NCBI GenBank assembly: GCA_014529385.2
Contig: CM043963.1
Coordinates: 105,927,912-105,991,911, forward strand
From: Adiantum capillus-veneris
Taxonomy: Eukaryota > Streptophyta > Polypodiopsida > Polypodiales > Pteridaceae
Length of the DNA stretch: 64,000 nt
Direction of reading: 5' to 3'
The stretch's first letter is position 1. Every line of letters begins with the position of its first letter. The notes beneath the pieces were generated by a model. It was not told the origin of the DNA. It saw only the letters and a list, made by a program, of their open reading frames with translations, and searched no databases. Positions 35,769-46,913 of the stretch are shown piece by piece. The translations under genes were made by a program, and so were the position numbers.

Positions 35769-36196
35769 CCTCCCCCCTTAGGGAGAAAAAGATGGACATC
35801 TTTTTACAAGATTGAACTGAGAAGGGACACTACATGATTGAAGGGACTGCATCAACTCCAACGCTTCATCTGAGGGGAGTGATCATACAATGGCTAAGGG
35901 ACTAGGGACTGAACTTGGGGGCTAGACTCGACATCATGCCGAACATCATCAAGGCATGGAACTCGTACATCTCGCTTATGCAAACACTAGGTCGCTATCC
36001 CAATGAAATGGACAAGACGAGGAATTTCTATAGGAGCAACAATAAAAGATACAACTTTTTTGTGCGACATGCATCATCTCCAAAAGGGGCTTGGTGTGTG
36101 ATGATAACAAATACTAGATTGCGAAATGAGCTGCAGGTGAAAAAACTATCACTAAAAACATAAAAAAAGGATGAACTGTGTGGTTCTGTATGATAA

Positions 36197-37225
36197 CTAT
36201 GAGAGCATAAAGAATGGGCACCTCTGCAACCAAGATGGAGCAACTCCCGTGTCTTTGATCATGCTGGAACCAAGAACATTTGAGAACCAATCGTAAACTG
36301 AGAGAACAAAATATCCCAAGAGAATGGGCTGCGTATAGTACATTGATCGTAGGGTGATGTAAGAAACATCTACTTCCATCCGCTCTGTCTTGGGAGTTGC
36401 AGTAAAGCCACCTCGTTGTATGCAACTTTCAAAACATTTGCTCTTTGGGGTCTTCTGTGTATTAGGCCAAGTGCAGAGTCTTGCAGAAATGTGAACTTCT
36501 TCTACAATCCCTTGTTGTCGGCATCGATTTCCTAGCCAAGTGTGGATTTTTCTTACGCTGCAAAAAATTGTACCTTTTGGCTTTTCTGTGGCAAGAGCAA
36601 GAGCACTGTACTGAGATTCAAGAACCGGACTTGTCTGCAGAAAGAGGCTGGCTAGGTTAGCTTGTGGGACACGAAGCAAAACGTGAGCAAACGAGAGAAG
36701 GTAATAGGTAGGATTGGCTGCTTGGAAGGATTGTAGCATTGATGGCGAAAAATCAAAGCTTAACGAAGATTCTACCCAATTTCTAAGCTGCGCTAACAAC
36801 AGTTTCTTGAAATTAGCAAGAAGGACACCCTTATACTTAACGTCTATGTATTTGGCCATGGTGTATTGACTAGACCTAGACCTCTCCTTCCATGCAGGAA
36901 TCGCCTCCGAGCTCATCTGAAGATAACTGGGGTCAGCATATTCCAATTTGCTCTTTACCGTAGCAGATTTCGCCTTCTTGGGAGCGCCCAACTTTGTCTG
37001 ATGTGCACGGCTTCCAACACAGACGTGACCTTCTGGTGCCACAGCGCTGAGAAACAAATAGAAAGCCCAGGCCAAGGCCAGTGCGCAATTAGGAAGGGGG
37101 CAGCTATGGGGTTGGCGAGTTCCATGGGGAGCTGCAATCAGGTGGCAGCTCGCCTGTGTCAAGGAGGAAGGTCGCCATGCTCGTAGAAGCAAACCCAAGA
37201 ACTTTAGAAAAACTAACCCACCCAA
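36197..37225 (-). CDS. 342-codon ORF inside the small LTR element, unknown product
   Basis: The longest frame in the small retroelement, in its sense direction, starting about 30 bases after the 5' LTR (the first codon is not ATG, so the true start is unclear; MSSEAIPAWKERSRSS and MAKYIDVKYKGVLLANFKK begin at possible internal starts). Contents: a hydrophobic N-terminus, then AIPAWKERSRSSQYTMAKYI, SLSFDFSPSMLQSFQAANPT, LGNRCRQQGIVEEV and a hydrophobic YYTQPILLGYFVLSVYDWF near the end. There is no zinc knuckle, protease or reverse transcriptase signature. It could be a captured host sequence or an unusual gag. I do not recognise it. Confidence 0.4.
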   Translation of the reverse strand: MGGLVFLKFLGLLLRAWRPSSLTQASCHLIAAPHGTRQPHSCPLPNCALALAWAFYLFLSAVAPEGHVCVGSRAHQTKLGAPKKAKSATVKSKLEYADPSYLQMSSEAIPAWKERSRSSQYTMAKYIDVKYKGVLLANFKKLLLAQLRNWVESSLSFDFSPSMLQSFQAANPTYYLLSFAHVLLRVPQANLASLFLQTSPVLESQYSALALATEKPKGTIFCSVRKIHTWLGNRCRQQGIVEEVHISARLCTWPNTQKTPKSKCFESCIQRGGFTATPKTERMEVDVSYITLRSMYYTQPILLGYFVLSVYDWFSNVLGSSMIKDTGVAPSWLQRCPFFMLS

Positions 37226-37253
37226 TCAAGAAAGTGCCTGTCTCCTCCACCAA

Positions 37254-37410
37254 TGTACTGGTGTGCTCACATGTGGACAAGAGTAGAACCCAAATGAGTG
37301 TGCCTTGCCTGGAGGAGACACCTTATATTATGCTACAGAGTTGGTTACAACCATAACTTTGTCCGGCCACACTAGGTGGCCGGACTCTACCCACACGACC
37401 ACACACCACA
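37254..37410 (-). repeat. Right (5') LTR of the small retroelement
   Basis: Starts tgtactggtgtgctcac, with a 3-base insertion relative to the left copy, and ends ccacacaccaca. Followed by atatg. Confidence 0.85.
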
Positions 37411-37701
37411 ATATGAAGGTTTGCCAAGTTTTTGGAAAAACGTTTTTTTAGAGCACTGATCTGATCCCCCCTTGGTAAGGACCCCGTGTGATATAGTGGG
37501 AATTCCATTTTCCCATTCGTGTATTTTCTTTTAAAAGTTGGGACCACTTTTGGATAAAATCATTATATTCTCTCTCTCTCTCTCTCTCTCTCCCAAATCA
37601 TCGATATCGTCAACATCGCTGCCAGGTGGTGCTTTGCGAGCACGCGGAGCCGTCCTGTGCATTTTTATGAAAGCCGTCCGTTGCTTACAACGCTTCAAGA
37701 G

Positions 37702-37823
37702 ATGGCAGCAGAAGGAGACGGAAAGCAGGCTATGGAGCTCAACCCTCCCCAACAGTATCCAAGTAATTTTCTCCCCAAGAATGGCCTTATTAATCTCTCG
37801 TATTCTCTGTGTGTGTGTGTCGC

Positions 37824-37892
<69 letters not shown>

Positions 37893-38645
37893 TCTGTAGG
37901 CCGATCTTCTGCATGTTTTGTGCAGCATCTCATGGCAGATGATGCTTGGGAACGACATTAGGCAGATGATGTGCCTGTGTCCCTCTCTATCTCCGTCCCT
38001 CACTCAGACCACGTGGCAATGCAAGCACAATATGCATGGTGCATGTGCATATGCATGCATCGAGAGATTGTGTGTGTGCGCGCGTGCATGCGCATAAACA
38101 TACAAGGAGTGTGTTTGTCCATGCACGTTACCGCAGTTTCGATAGTGCCATGTATCGGGATTTGTGGAGGCAGAAAGGTGTAGGGAAGCCTTGTTTTGCA
38201 AGCCCAGAGAGAGAGAGAGAGAGAGAGAGAGAGGTTTTAACATCTTTTAGGAACAACAATCCCATGAGACCTCAGAGATCTATCCACCAAGTCTTGAACT
38301 CAAGACCTTTAATTCAAGAGGGGACTGAGATAACCAATCTGAGAGTGAGAGAGAGAGAGAGAGAGAGGCAATGTGCTAACTTTTTGAAGATTCTGAAATT
38401 CACTTCAACTAGGCACAAATCCGGCAAACATTTTCCAAGTGAATACGGGCCCACAGAAGATATGGCCAGAGCTAGTTGGATTGTCAGGAGAGGAAGCCAA
38501 AAGCAAGATTCTGGCTGAGAATCCCAATCTTACAGTGCAATTGGTGCCGGAAGGTTCCTTCATGACCATGGACTTCCGCACAGATAGGGTCCGCATTTTT
38601 GTGGATGCGGCTGGCAACGTCAGCAGAGCCCCTGCCATTGGTTGA
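37702..38645 (+). CDS. Potato inhibitor I family serine protease inhibitor
   Basis: A small protein that blocks chymotrypsin/subtilisin-like proteases, used in plant defence and protein turnover control. Exon 1 is 37702-37762 (MAAEGDGKQAMELNPPQQYP), the GT-AG intron is 37763-38439, and exon 2 is 38440-38645; the joined frame is 88 codons and open throughout. Family marks: WPELVG near the start of the domain, the reactive loop EGSFMTMDFRTDRVR with Met-Asp at the expected P1-P1' position, then VRIFVDAAGNV and a C-terminal PAIG. It has no cysteines and no signal peptide, so it is likely cytosolic. The intron splits an ATG, so exon 2 alone would look like a 68-residue protein. The intron holds three GA microsatellites. 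No break seen; likely functional. Confidence 0.9.
37829..37890 (+). repeat. (GT)n(GA)n microsatellite in the inhibitor intron
   Basis: GT repeats followed by about 24 GA units. Two more GA runs lie in the same intron at about 38208-38233 and 38345-38368. Confidence 0.95.
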
Positions 38646-39690
38646 GAAGGACAAGGAAGCCCAGTCCCTCATGGAGTTTTGCAAGTTGAGGGTTCTTATA
38701 ATATATGTATGTATTGCTGTGGGGGAGTGATCCCTTATGAGGGAACCCTCATGGACTTTTACTGGTGAGGGTTCTTCTTTATGTATTTATGTGCAAACTT
38801 GCCTTGTTGATATTTGTGTTGATGGTCTTTGTCATGTAGACCATGAGGGTAGGCGAAGTAATGCTTGAAATAAATCTAGATTTAGTGCAATCCGACCGAT
38901 AAATTTTTCATTACATTTACATCTAGATTTCGTGTAATCCAACCAACAAATTTTGAAGTTTGCCTCTAAATTTTTCATTTGAAGGTAAGAAAACCTGCCA
39001 AAGTCTAGAGAAAGTTAGTGTTAAAACCTTCGAATATAGCCGATTTACCTATTATTTTTTCATGTGTAGAATTCCAAAGTTTGCATAGAATAGTCTATTT
39101 CGAGCTATGGAGTGAACGAGCACAGGTAGTCCTCAATTATGCTCTCCTATTTACCTACCCGTGATGTAAACTTTGCCCATGTATGATATCATAATACTGG
39201 GTTTTGTTGTCTCCAAATTTCATGTACATGGTAATCACAAGCTAGAAGGCTCCAATGCTCGAACTAAACCTGGGTTTAGTGTAGTCCCATCTCTAAATAT
39301 TGAGATTTACCTTTAATTTTAAGTTTGAAGGTGAGAAAAGCCGCAAGATTTAGAGAAATTGTGTAAAATCCTTCACAATTAGTCAATTTACCTTCAAAAT
39401 CTCTCATATGTAGATTTTCCAAAGTCCATGGAAAAAGTGTCTTTTGAGCACTACTAGAAGTTTGTTAATATATGGTGGTAACGAGTGAGATTGAAGAGTC
39501 TCTAATCGTCGAGGCAATGCTTGAAATAAACCTAGGTTTAGGGTAACCAGTGCTATTGAAGAGACTATTTATGCTCTAGGCAGTGCGTGAAATTAATTTA
39601 GGTTTGTTATAAGTTAACCTCTTAATAAATTACATTTGACGGTGAGAAATTCAACAAAACTCGAAGAAAGTTAGCGAAAAAATCTTCAAA
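38646..39690. repeat. Dispersed repeat family in diverged copies
   Basis: After the inhibitor gene comes probable 3' flank (to about 38870). Then diverged copies of a unit with 'aataaacctaggtttagtgtaat', 'aaatttttgagatttacctc' and 'tttgaaggtgagaaaac' follow at about 38875, 38925, 39260 and 39525. A further copy lies at about 35457-35545. No gene recognised. Confidence 0.65.
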
Positions 39691-39694
39691 AATA

Positions 39695-40051
39695 GGGTAA
39701 AGGAGCCAGTTGTAACACATGTGCCTTTTAAAAGTCATGCACGCCCCAATTTAGAGACAAAAATTTGGAATATGCTAGGAATCTTGCTTATGTGTCAACT
39801 TATGATTTGTTGAAAACTGTACCACTACTGGCCCTTGGGTGTTTCTAACCCCTAAAAGACCTCAAAATCTAAACTTTCTCAAATTGACTGCCCAAATTAA
39901 ATCAAAAAAATATCAATCTTCGTATTACCTAATCCGCCTTTGCATGAGGAATCTCATGCAAATTTCAAAATTCAAATCTGACCAAATTTGCAAAATCCCA
40001 CTCAAAATTACACTTTTTTTCTTGAGTGTCTTTAAACTGGCTCCTTTACCC
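39695..40051. mobile_element. MITE with 17-bp terminal inverted repeats and TA duplication
   Basis: The left end GGGTAAAGGAGCCAGTT (39695-39711) is the exact reverse complement of the right end AACTGGCTCCTTTACCC (40035-40051). TA flanks both ends (39693-39694 and 40052-40053), as in Tc1/mariner-type elements. It interrupts a copy of the dispersed repeat: the flanking ttcaaaaata and ggtaatatacc resemble an uninterrupted paralogue at about 39030-39060. About 357 bp with no transposase, so nonautonomous. The frame 39839-40054 inside it is chance. Confidence 0.85.
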
Positions 40052-40053
40052 TA

Positions 40054-42197
40054 GGTAATATACCTTTTAATTTTTTCATGTGTATTTTAAAAGTTTTTAT
40101 AGAGTTGTATATTTCAAGCTCTAGCTTGAGGAGATCCTATTGAAGTTTTAGGTGGCCTATATTGTATGCGTGTGCGCGTGCACACACATACACACACGTG
40201 GTGTGCATGCGCACTCACTTAGCTTTAGCCTTTATACCATCCATTTATCTCAATACAAAATTCACAACAAAATTGACACTCATATTAGCATGTGTCTAGA
40301 TGCTATGTCAACAGAATTGAGAAAATGAGTCATGATCTAGGCTTCAACATGATTCTATATTTTTGTTTGATAATGAATTTTGGTTGATGGAATCCATTAA
40401 AATTAATATACTTGTGGTGCTAAAGGTTCTAGTTTAAAGGAAGTTCTCTCTCAAGGCCAGATCTAGTTTAATAGGGTTTGCTTGCATTCATGGGTCATGC
40501 TCGACCATCAATGCAAGCAACTCATGAGGTACACACCAAACATTCTTCCACACATGATGTACACCTATTTGTCAAAATGCTGATCACCTCCATAATCTTA
40601 TGGAAAATTAATTGGCCCTCTTAGACCCCATCCTCTTCTTAATGACCAAAATGTCATAACTATACTCAAAATTTATGTGTAATCACTTGCATATGAGCTC
40701 CAAGAGTTTAAGGTGTTTCACACGCATGTTGGTTAGTGTTTGTGTCCTTCCAATTAAGTCCAAAATTCATTGCAAAGGCACTTAGAACCGACTAATTGAT
40801 ACTTGATTAGCACAAAACACCAAGGTATTCTCGTAATTAAAGCCTCTAATCATAAGAATTTCAATGTGGTGCAACCAAATGCTAGTCCAATTAGGAAAAA
40901 CTTTAGTGTGTAAGTTAGTCACAACTAGAAAATTTAGTGAAGGTTTAGAATGCGTGTAATCAAAAAATTAGATGCATAAGGGGTGAAACGAGGAAACATT
41001 AAGCTCAACACATCACCGCACACACCAAACCCTAATCTAATTAGAGTGAGAATTAGACCTACACAAAATTTCTAAATTCCATGATTACACTATCATAAGT
41101 CACCGATCCTTGGCAAGTACAAAATGTTATAGCCTTGTAAAGCAGCAACTAACTACACATGTAGTGATTCAACAATTTTATTAATTTGTGGATATTTGGC
41201 CTAGCTAGGGCATGGAAACACTTACGATCAATGGCAATATGAAGAGGTACACTCTTTCATGAGGTACTCAATGGCAATGGGAAAGTAAAGATATATCTTG
41301 GCATTCTCCAACTCACTTCTACTAACTTTATCCTATGTACATATAGCAATAAAGTTCCACGAATCTAAATTTTTTATAATCTTGCTAAACGCATAAGCAC
41401 ACACAGATGGATCTAAGAAGTAAAGCATATACTAATCAACCATAGCAGCAATTAGCCAAAAAATCATCATGAAAGTCCATGCATACTCATTTTAATCAAA
41501 TCAAACATGAACGATGCAAGACAATATAACCATCAGCTCAATCAGGGAGATTCACAATGAATCTCGAGAAGAGATAAATTTGATTTCTATCTAAATTAAG
41601 GGCTAGGTCGCATAGCCTCTGCCCTCTAGCTCTTTACCTGGTTGCTTTTACTAACAGTCTCCCATCAAATCATACTTAATGAGCAACAACCCATGAAAAG
41701 TCAAAATCTCCTCTATTGTCTTTTGCATGATTCCAACAATCGTCAAGCTTTTCTAGAGGCAATTATTTATGTGATGATATTTTGAGTTTTTGACCTATCA
41801 TTTGACCGCAATCATGATGCGGCCTTTGCCTACTACGGATAACCAAATGCTAACACAGGATCACTGGAGAGCAGCCTGCATGTGACCTAGCCCTAAAGAA
41901 TATGTGCATGCTTCTCTCTTCAATGTATTCATTCTCACCTTGGTTGTGGCTTTAATTCTTCTTGAAAAACCAATGACATGCTTTTCATGCATAGTATCTG
42001 ATGCCCTGTCATGAACCACCAAGCCATGGCTTCAGCTTTGCAAACGTAGTTCAAAAGAAATCATGAAACCCAACCGCCATGATGACCTTAGATGAAGGAC
42101 ACATAATAGTCAAAGACAAAGCGTGAGTTATGAGCATAAGAAGCCATAGCATGAGGCCTGTGACCCAGGGGCCTTTGCGATAATGGTGTGTGTGCAC

Positions 42198-42200
<3 letters not shown>
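40054..42200. other. Long noncoding stretch, no gene seen
   Basis: The rest of the interrupted dispersed repeat, a short TG/CA alternating tract at about 40165-40210, then about 2 kb of AT-rich DNA with no credible frame, terminal repeat or recognisable protein remnant. Confidence 0.55.

Positions 42201-42256
<56 letters not shown>
42201..42256 (+). repeat. (GA)n followed by a 29-base G run
   Basis: About 13 GA units run directly into 29 consecutive Gs (42228-42256). The long G run is unusual in plant DNA and could fold into a G-quadruplex on this strand. Confidence 0.95.
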
Positions 42257-42257
<1 letters not shown>

Positions 42258-42259
42258 TA

Positions 42260-43224
42260 CTGACAAGAAATCGAGGTGACAAAAGAATGAGAAGTGAGAC
42301 AATTTAGAAATGCCCACAATAGGGAAAGAGGCAATGTAGAGAGAGGGGGCTTTGATTGCAAGTGCGTACGAAGAGAAAAAGAGAGAGAAATATCCATTAT
42401 CAAGATCTTCACAAGAGAATCTAAGGCAAAGAATAGCTTTCATTTACCGTCTAAAACACTCTCAGTCATTTTCAATCTTGAATGCATCTATTTAAGTATT
42501 TCATCCTCCATTATCGTGGCGGGTGGTGTATTCACTTGTAGCAAATCATTCAGTCTTTGATTTGTGATGCACTAGGACTACTATAGACTTCATGTCTGTT
42601 TATAAATGGTTTGTACTCGAGGTTATTTCTATCTTAGATCAATATGTACACAAAAGTAGCTAGACTAGACGCAAATGAAGGCCGTTGTCCAGCTAAATTG
42701 TCCCTCACCATCAGGGCAACAAAAATTATCTTAACTTTTGTAAAGGTTTTCCTTTAGGCTCCTAATTATTTGATTGAGAGAAAAGCTATGAGCAACTTAG
42801 CAAAAGAAAAATCCAAATGGGCGATGCATTGAGGGAGGTGCACGGCTTGGAGGCCAAGGCAGCCTGAAGCACAATAGTAGCTAGAAGTCTCCAACTGAGG
42901 AGGGTGCATGAATGCTCTTTCAAAAACATCTTATGCGCATGCGCGCGTGCACACACACACACACACACACACATACATAGAGAGTAGGTTTAATTTTCCT
43001 TATGCCTTGATAATTATAGGAAATTGATTATCTACATTGGAGTTCAATGTTATCTCAAGAGCAAGTATATGGGAAGACATGGGATGGACGATGGAGGTAA
43101 CAAGAGTGAGGAAAGTATCCATGATTATAGAAGCTCCTTCTACACCACCATGTCCTCTTTTGCATGTAGGTCTTTTACTTATCATCCCCCAGACTCAATC
43201 TCATAATTTGATCATCAATCTTGA

Positions 43225-43272
<48 letters not shown>

Positions 43273-43435
43273 TAGTCTCCACTAGTAGTAGGCAGGCCTC
43301 GTGATTTTATTACTTGTTCTTAGATATGTTAATTTGGTTGTTGTGCCTACTTTTTAACAAAAAAATCAAGATTTTATGAAAATAATCACTAAACTAGGAG
43401 CATTGTAAATTTTTATTTCACATGTCAAACCAGCC
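42260..43435. other. Noncoding with CA and CT microsatellites
   Basis: (CA)n at about 42950-42973 and (CT)n at about 43227-43265. Short frames here (42294, 42786, 43037) show no domains and are driven partly by the microsatellites. Confidence 0.5.
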
Positions 43436-43445
43436 CTATCAGCAT

Positions 43446-43780
43446 TGTAGAGTTGAATTGTAAATGGCATGAGGTTATGAAGGAGGAGATGGATGCCTTG
43501 TATGGAAATGAAACATGGGAGTTCATGTCATTGACTAAAGTGAGTGTATTGGATATAGATGGGTGTACAGAGAGTGCAATAGTGACGACAATGTGAATAG
43601 ATATTAGGCTAAACTTGTAGATCCAATGGATATGCACCAATGTATGGGATTGATTTTGAGAAAAAATTTGCTTGGGTTATCAAGATGGAATTAACCGTTA
43701 GAGCTGTTGTTGCAGTGGTTGCTGCAAAGGCTTGGTTTTTAGAGAAAATGGAAGCGTGCCCATATGACGAGTAGGACAGA
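43446..43780 (+). pseudogene. Ty1/copia reverse transcriptase remnant
   Basis: N-terminal part of a copia reverse transcriptase: KWHEVMKEEMDALYGNETWE, then in another frame RWVYRECNSDDNVNRY followed by a TAG and AKLV, then in a third frame GYAPMYGIDFEKKFAWVIKM and VRAVVAVVAAKAW. The order matches the family (WxxAMxEEMxxLxxNxTWxL ... KARLVAKGYxQxxGIDFxExFAPV). Two frameshifts and one stop; the catalytic YxDD part is absent. Dead. Confidence 0.88.
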
Positions 43781-43799
43781 AGCAAGTATGGATTTTGAG

Positions 43800-45303
43800 G
43801 TCTCAAATTATGATGTCTTCCTCTTAATATCCTAGAGCCTTGAGGTTATGGTATAATCAAGAAGGCAAAGGTGCAAAAGATACAGGCCCATTTTAACAAG
43901 GTAAATGTTGTAAATATCTTTTTATTTCCAAACTCACAATGGTAAGTAGGTAAATGTATTAAAATCAAGAGCTACACAAAGTAGCCTCAAGCTCGTATCG
44001 AGCCTTGAGGTGTACCTTAATCACTCCATTACAAACGGCCAAGCCAAAACTAGCCAACATCCATAATTACTTAATCCTTGTGGCATCAATGTTTTGAATC
44101 TCTTATCAACACATCATATGGTGATCGATGTATGCACCCCTTATGACCAAGAGGGGAGCCTTCAAAAAAGTTTCTTCAAGAGCCTCTTGAGTAGTGCACC
44201 TTGAAAGAATGGTTCTCTCACGTGGAAGCAACAGTCTCACACACCTCACACATGAATTATCATGGTATTTTAAAACATCACTTTTTTTAATGTGGTGTGG
44301 AATATATATATATATTTTTTTAATAGAGAGTACAAGATCTTTGAAACACACGCACACACCCTATGTACAACGGCCTCACGGTAGACTACCGTCTTCCCCT
44401 AAATCCATGAGTAAAAGCTGTGTTAATGGTGCAAGCTCTCATTCAACTACATTATGAGGCTATTAACAAAAACTGTTGTTCTAAAAGTAGTGTTGCTAAT
44501 CAACTTCAGAGTTATTCATATGCGTCTGGGGCCAGCCATGGTAATCTTGTCTCACCTCAAGTATCTTACCATGGTTGCTCATGTGCGAGGGCTTTCAACT
44601 CACATTATTGATTTTTTAGTATATAAGGCCATGTGTGCATCTATGTGTATGTGTTTCAAAGAAGGAGTTTCTTGCTTCGTTTCTCCGTGTCTTCTCATGA
44701 CAATCCATCTACGCAAATAGAGAATATCAATGCCTAGGGAAATTGTTGGAATACCTACACGTGGACAATTTAGAGGTATATTGAGTAGTGACTACATTTG
44801 AATATGGTATTTGCTCTAAACTTTTCAAAATTTTGTAGGTCTTCTCACTTTCAAATATAAAATTTGGTCAAGAAAACAAGAGATATTAACCACTAATTAG
44901 CCTTAGATCTAAGCTAATTACATGCATGCCTAAACACTAATAAAAATAGAAGAAGTCAAGTAGTGGGAAGGTGAGTGAGCACTGCATTATATTATCGAAT
45001 TACATCATGAGCATGAAGAAGCTCAAGGAATTCTTAGCTAAAGCCACACACACAATTATGAGTTCTCTACAATGTACTGCATAGTCCCTTATATACCTAG
45101 GGTTTTGCTTATGCATTGTCCGAATGTCCAGGGCCTTTAGGGATTCACATAAATTGTATATGCTACATAGGTGCACTACGTGACATCCTCGTTACAATTG
45201 TGAACTGTTAATGAGTTCATATCATATTTTATCAAATTATAAGATTATATTGCACAAAATTAGTTAGGAAATTTATGGATGAATCTCATTGCCATTTTGT
45301 GAG
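43800..45303. other. Noncoding stretch, no gene seen
   Basis: Nothing convincing. A 'tgttggaatacctacacgtgg' at about 44743 resembles the start of a copia LTR, but no matching end or second copy was found. An AT run with poly-T lies at about 44306-44321. Confidence 0.45.
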
Positions 45304-45480
45304 TGTTGGACTAAAGGCCATAGTGGCCGCCCACCTTGACTAACCCTACACCATTAACTACTTACTTACTCTTATATCAGCAACAAGGAACACAAACACA
45401 CTCTCCTTTTGGTGTGTATTGTTCTCCCTACCTCTCCCCTTGTCTACCATTCCTGCATGCATCGTGCACCCTTAATTCCA
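45304..45480 (+). repeat. Candidate short 5' LTR
   Basis: Begins TGTTGGACTAAAGGCC and ends CTTAATTCCA, one base before a primer-binding site. About 177 bp with TG...CA ends. No second copy exists in the window, so the boundaries rest on the primer site and the termini. Confidence 0.5.
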
Positions 45481-45481
45481 C

Positions 45482-45493
45482 TGGTATCAGAGC
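45482..45493 (+). promoter_or_regulatory. Primer-binding site for initiator tRNA-Met
   Basis: TGGTATCAGAGC is the exact 12-base complement of the 3' end of plant tRNA-iMet, the usual primer of copia and many gypsy elements. It marks the start of an LTR element whose body to the right is not recognisable. Confidence 0.75.
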
Positions 45494-46078
45494 GAATCAA
45501 TTGTGGGGAGGAGGATGGCATCGAGGTAAGGCTTCATCCACTCTGAAATCTTGGAAGATCCACAGATATATGAGTAGTGAAGAGCCTTTGCAAGCAAAAG
45601 GGAGTGCTTGGAAAATTGCAGATTTGGGAGTAAGGGGGATATTGGAGATCTGGAAATTAACGCAAGGGCATGGCGCTAGGCAGCTTGATTAACGAAAGCA
45701 ACCCAAGGAAGGTAGATATGCAGTGGTAGCTGAATTTCAAAATCATGCCAAGACCGGTAGCATTGCAGTGCAAAAGAGCAACGTAAAGCATTAAGGCTGA
45801 AAAATTAACGCATTGTAGCCATATGAAGTAGGGCAATAGAGCTTGTGGGGACAATTAATGCTGAAGAATGCAAGGTTTTTGTAGCACAATCAAACGAGTC
45901 TGTGTGTGTACACACACAGTACATGCACGTGCGCAGCAATAGGAAGTAGCAACGGAAGGTGTGTATCCACACAGGCCTTGTAGCAAGATCCGCAAGAGAA
46001 GCTTGGAAGGGTGTGCACATCGACACACACGGGTTTGCTAAGAGAGCATAATTTCCTCCTGTTCCGGCATTGTCTTCA

Positions 46079-46114
<36 letters not shown>

Positions 46115-46913
46115 AGACATCTCTCTGGCTTTTCATCGGCGGCATCCGGCCTTGCTCTTGGCATCACCCGCGGGCCCAATTTCGACAGCTCACGCTCATA
46201 GCCTATGGATGAGAGAGAGAGAGAGAGAGAGAGAGATGATCGTACTCTCTCGAGCATCCCCTCAGGACTAACTTACACGGGGTCTTAAGTGAAGGGCGAG
46301 CGGTGGGATCAAGGGCAGGGAAGCCGGGCACGAAGGGAGAGGGGATCTCGACGCTCCACGTCAGCATAAAAAGTAAACGCGGGCAGGCCTGTTGATGTGG
46401 CGTGGCTGGGTGGCATGGCGGGGCTGATATAGAAAAAAAATTGGATTTGCGTTGGGTGCGGGGTACATTATTGAAATTGCGAATGCTATGCGCACCTGCT
46501 TCTGGTGCTGGACTACCCTTGCTTGTTGCAGCTCAGGCATCTTGTGCACTCCTGCTTCTAGTGTAGGACCACCCTCCTTGCTGGTTGCAAAATATGGGGC
46601 TGGATGCAAAGTGTGCCTATCAAAGAGAGGGCTGTCCAGTAAGGCTGCTGATGCTCCACAGTAATAGCCATTAAGTTTTAGCCTTTTGGGAGGGGCACCA
46701 TCTGGGTGATTGTTTAGGGTCTGAGAAAGAACACAATGGAGTCCGATGGGCATGTCAACCAAGTTCTATTTTGATCTTTTTGTCTACAAATGTCTCTCCC
46801 TTGTGTGTGCATTGCAATAAGCATCTAATGTCTCCACTATTTTGCATGTCTCTTTGTCTACCAAAGTCTCACTAATTTGTGCATGCTAATATCAACAAGT
46901 TGGGTTAGTTGGA
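45494..46913. other. Noncoding; GA microsatellites and a GC-rich part
   Basis: Presumed leader of the truncated LTR element, then (GA)n at about 46078-46115 and 46211-46237, and a GC-rich stretch at 46270-46440. The frame at 46361-46762 on the minus strand has no recognisable features. Confidence 0.45.

Larger units (their letters stand above)
35613..37410 (-). mobile_element. Small LTR retroelement (TRIM-like) with sense ORF
   Basis: Two direct repeats of about 156 bp (35613-35768 and 37254-37410) begin TGT and end ACACACCACA, with TG...CA ends and inverted termini. The flanking ATAT on both sides is a likely target duplication. A perfect polypurine tract (AAGGGGGGAGG on the minus strand, 35779-35769) abuts the left repeat, so the element runs on the minus strand and the right repeat is the 5' LTR. 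The site next to the 5' LTR reads TTGGTGGAGGAG; it begins TGG as primer sites do but I cannot name the tRNA. No reverse transcriptase is present. Confidence 0.8.

Noticed and set aside
46361-46762. 133-codon minus-strand frame
   Set aside because: GC-rich region with frames on both strands, no domain and no splice sites.
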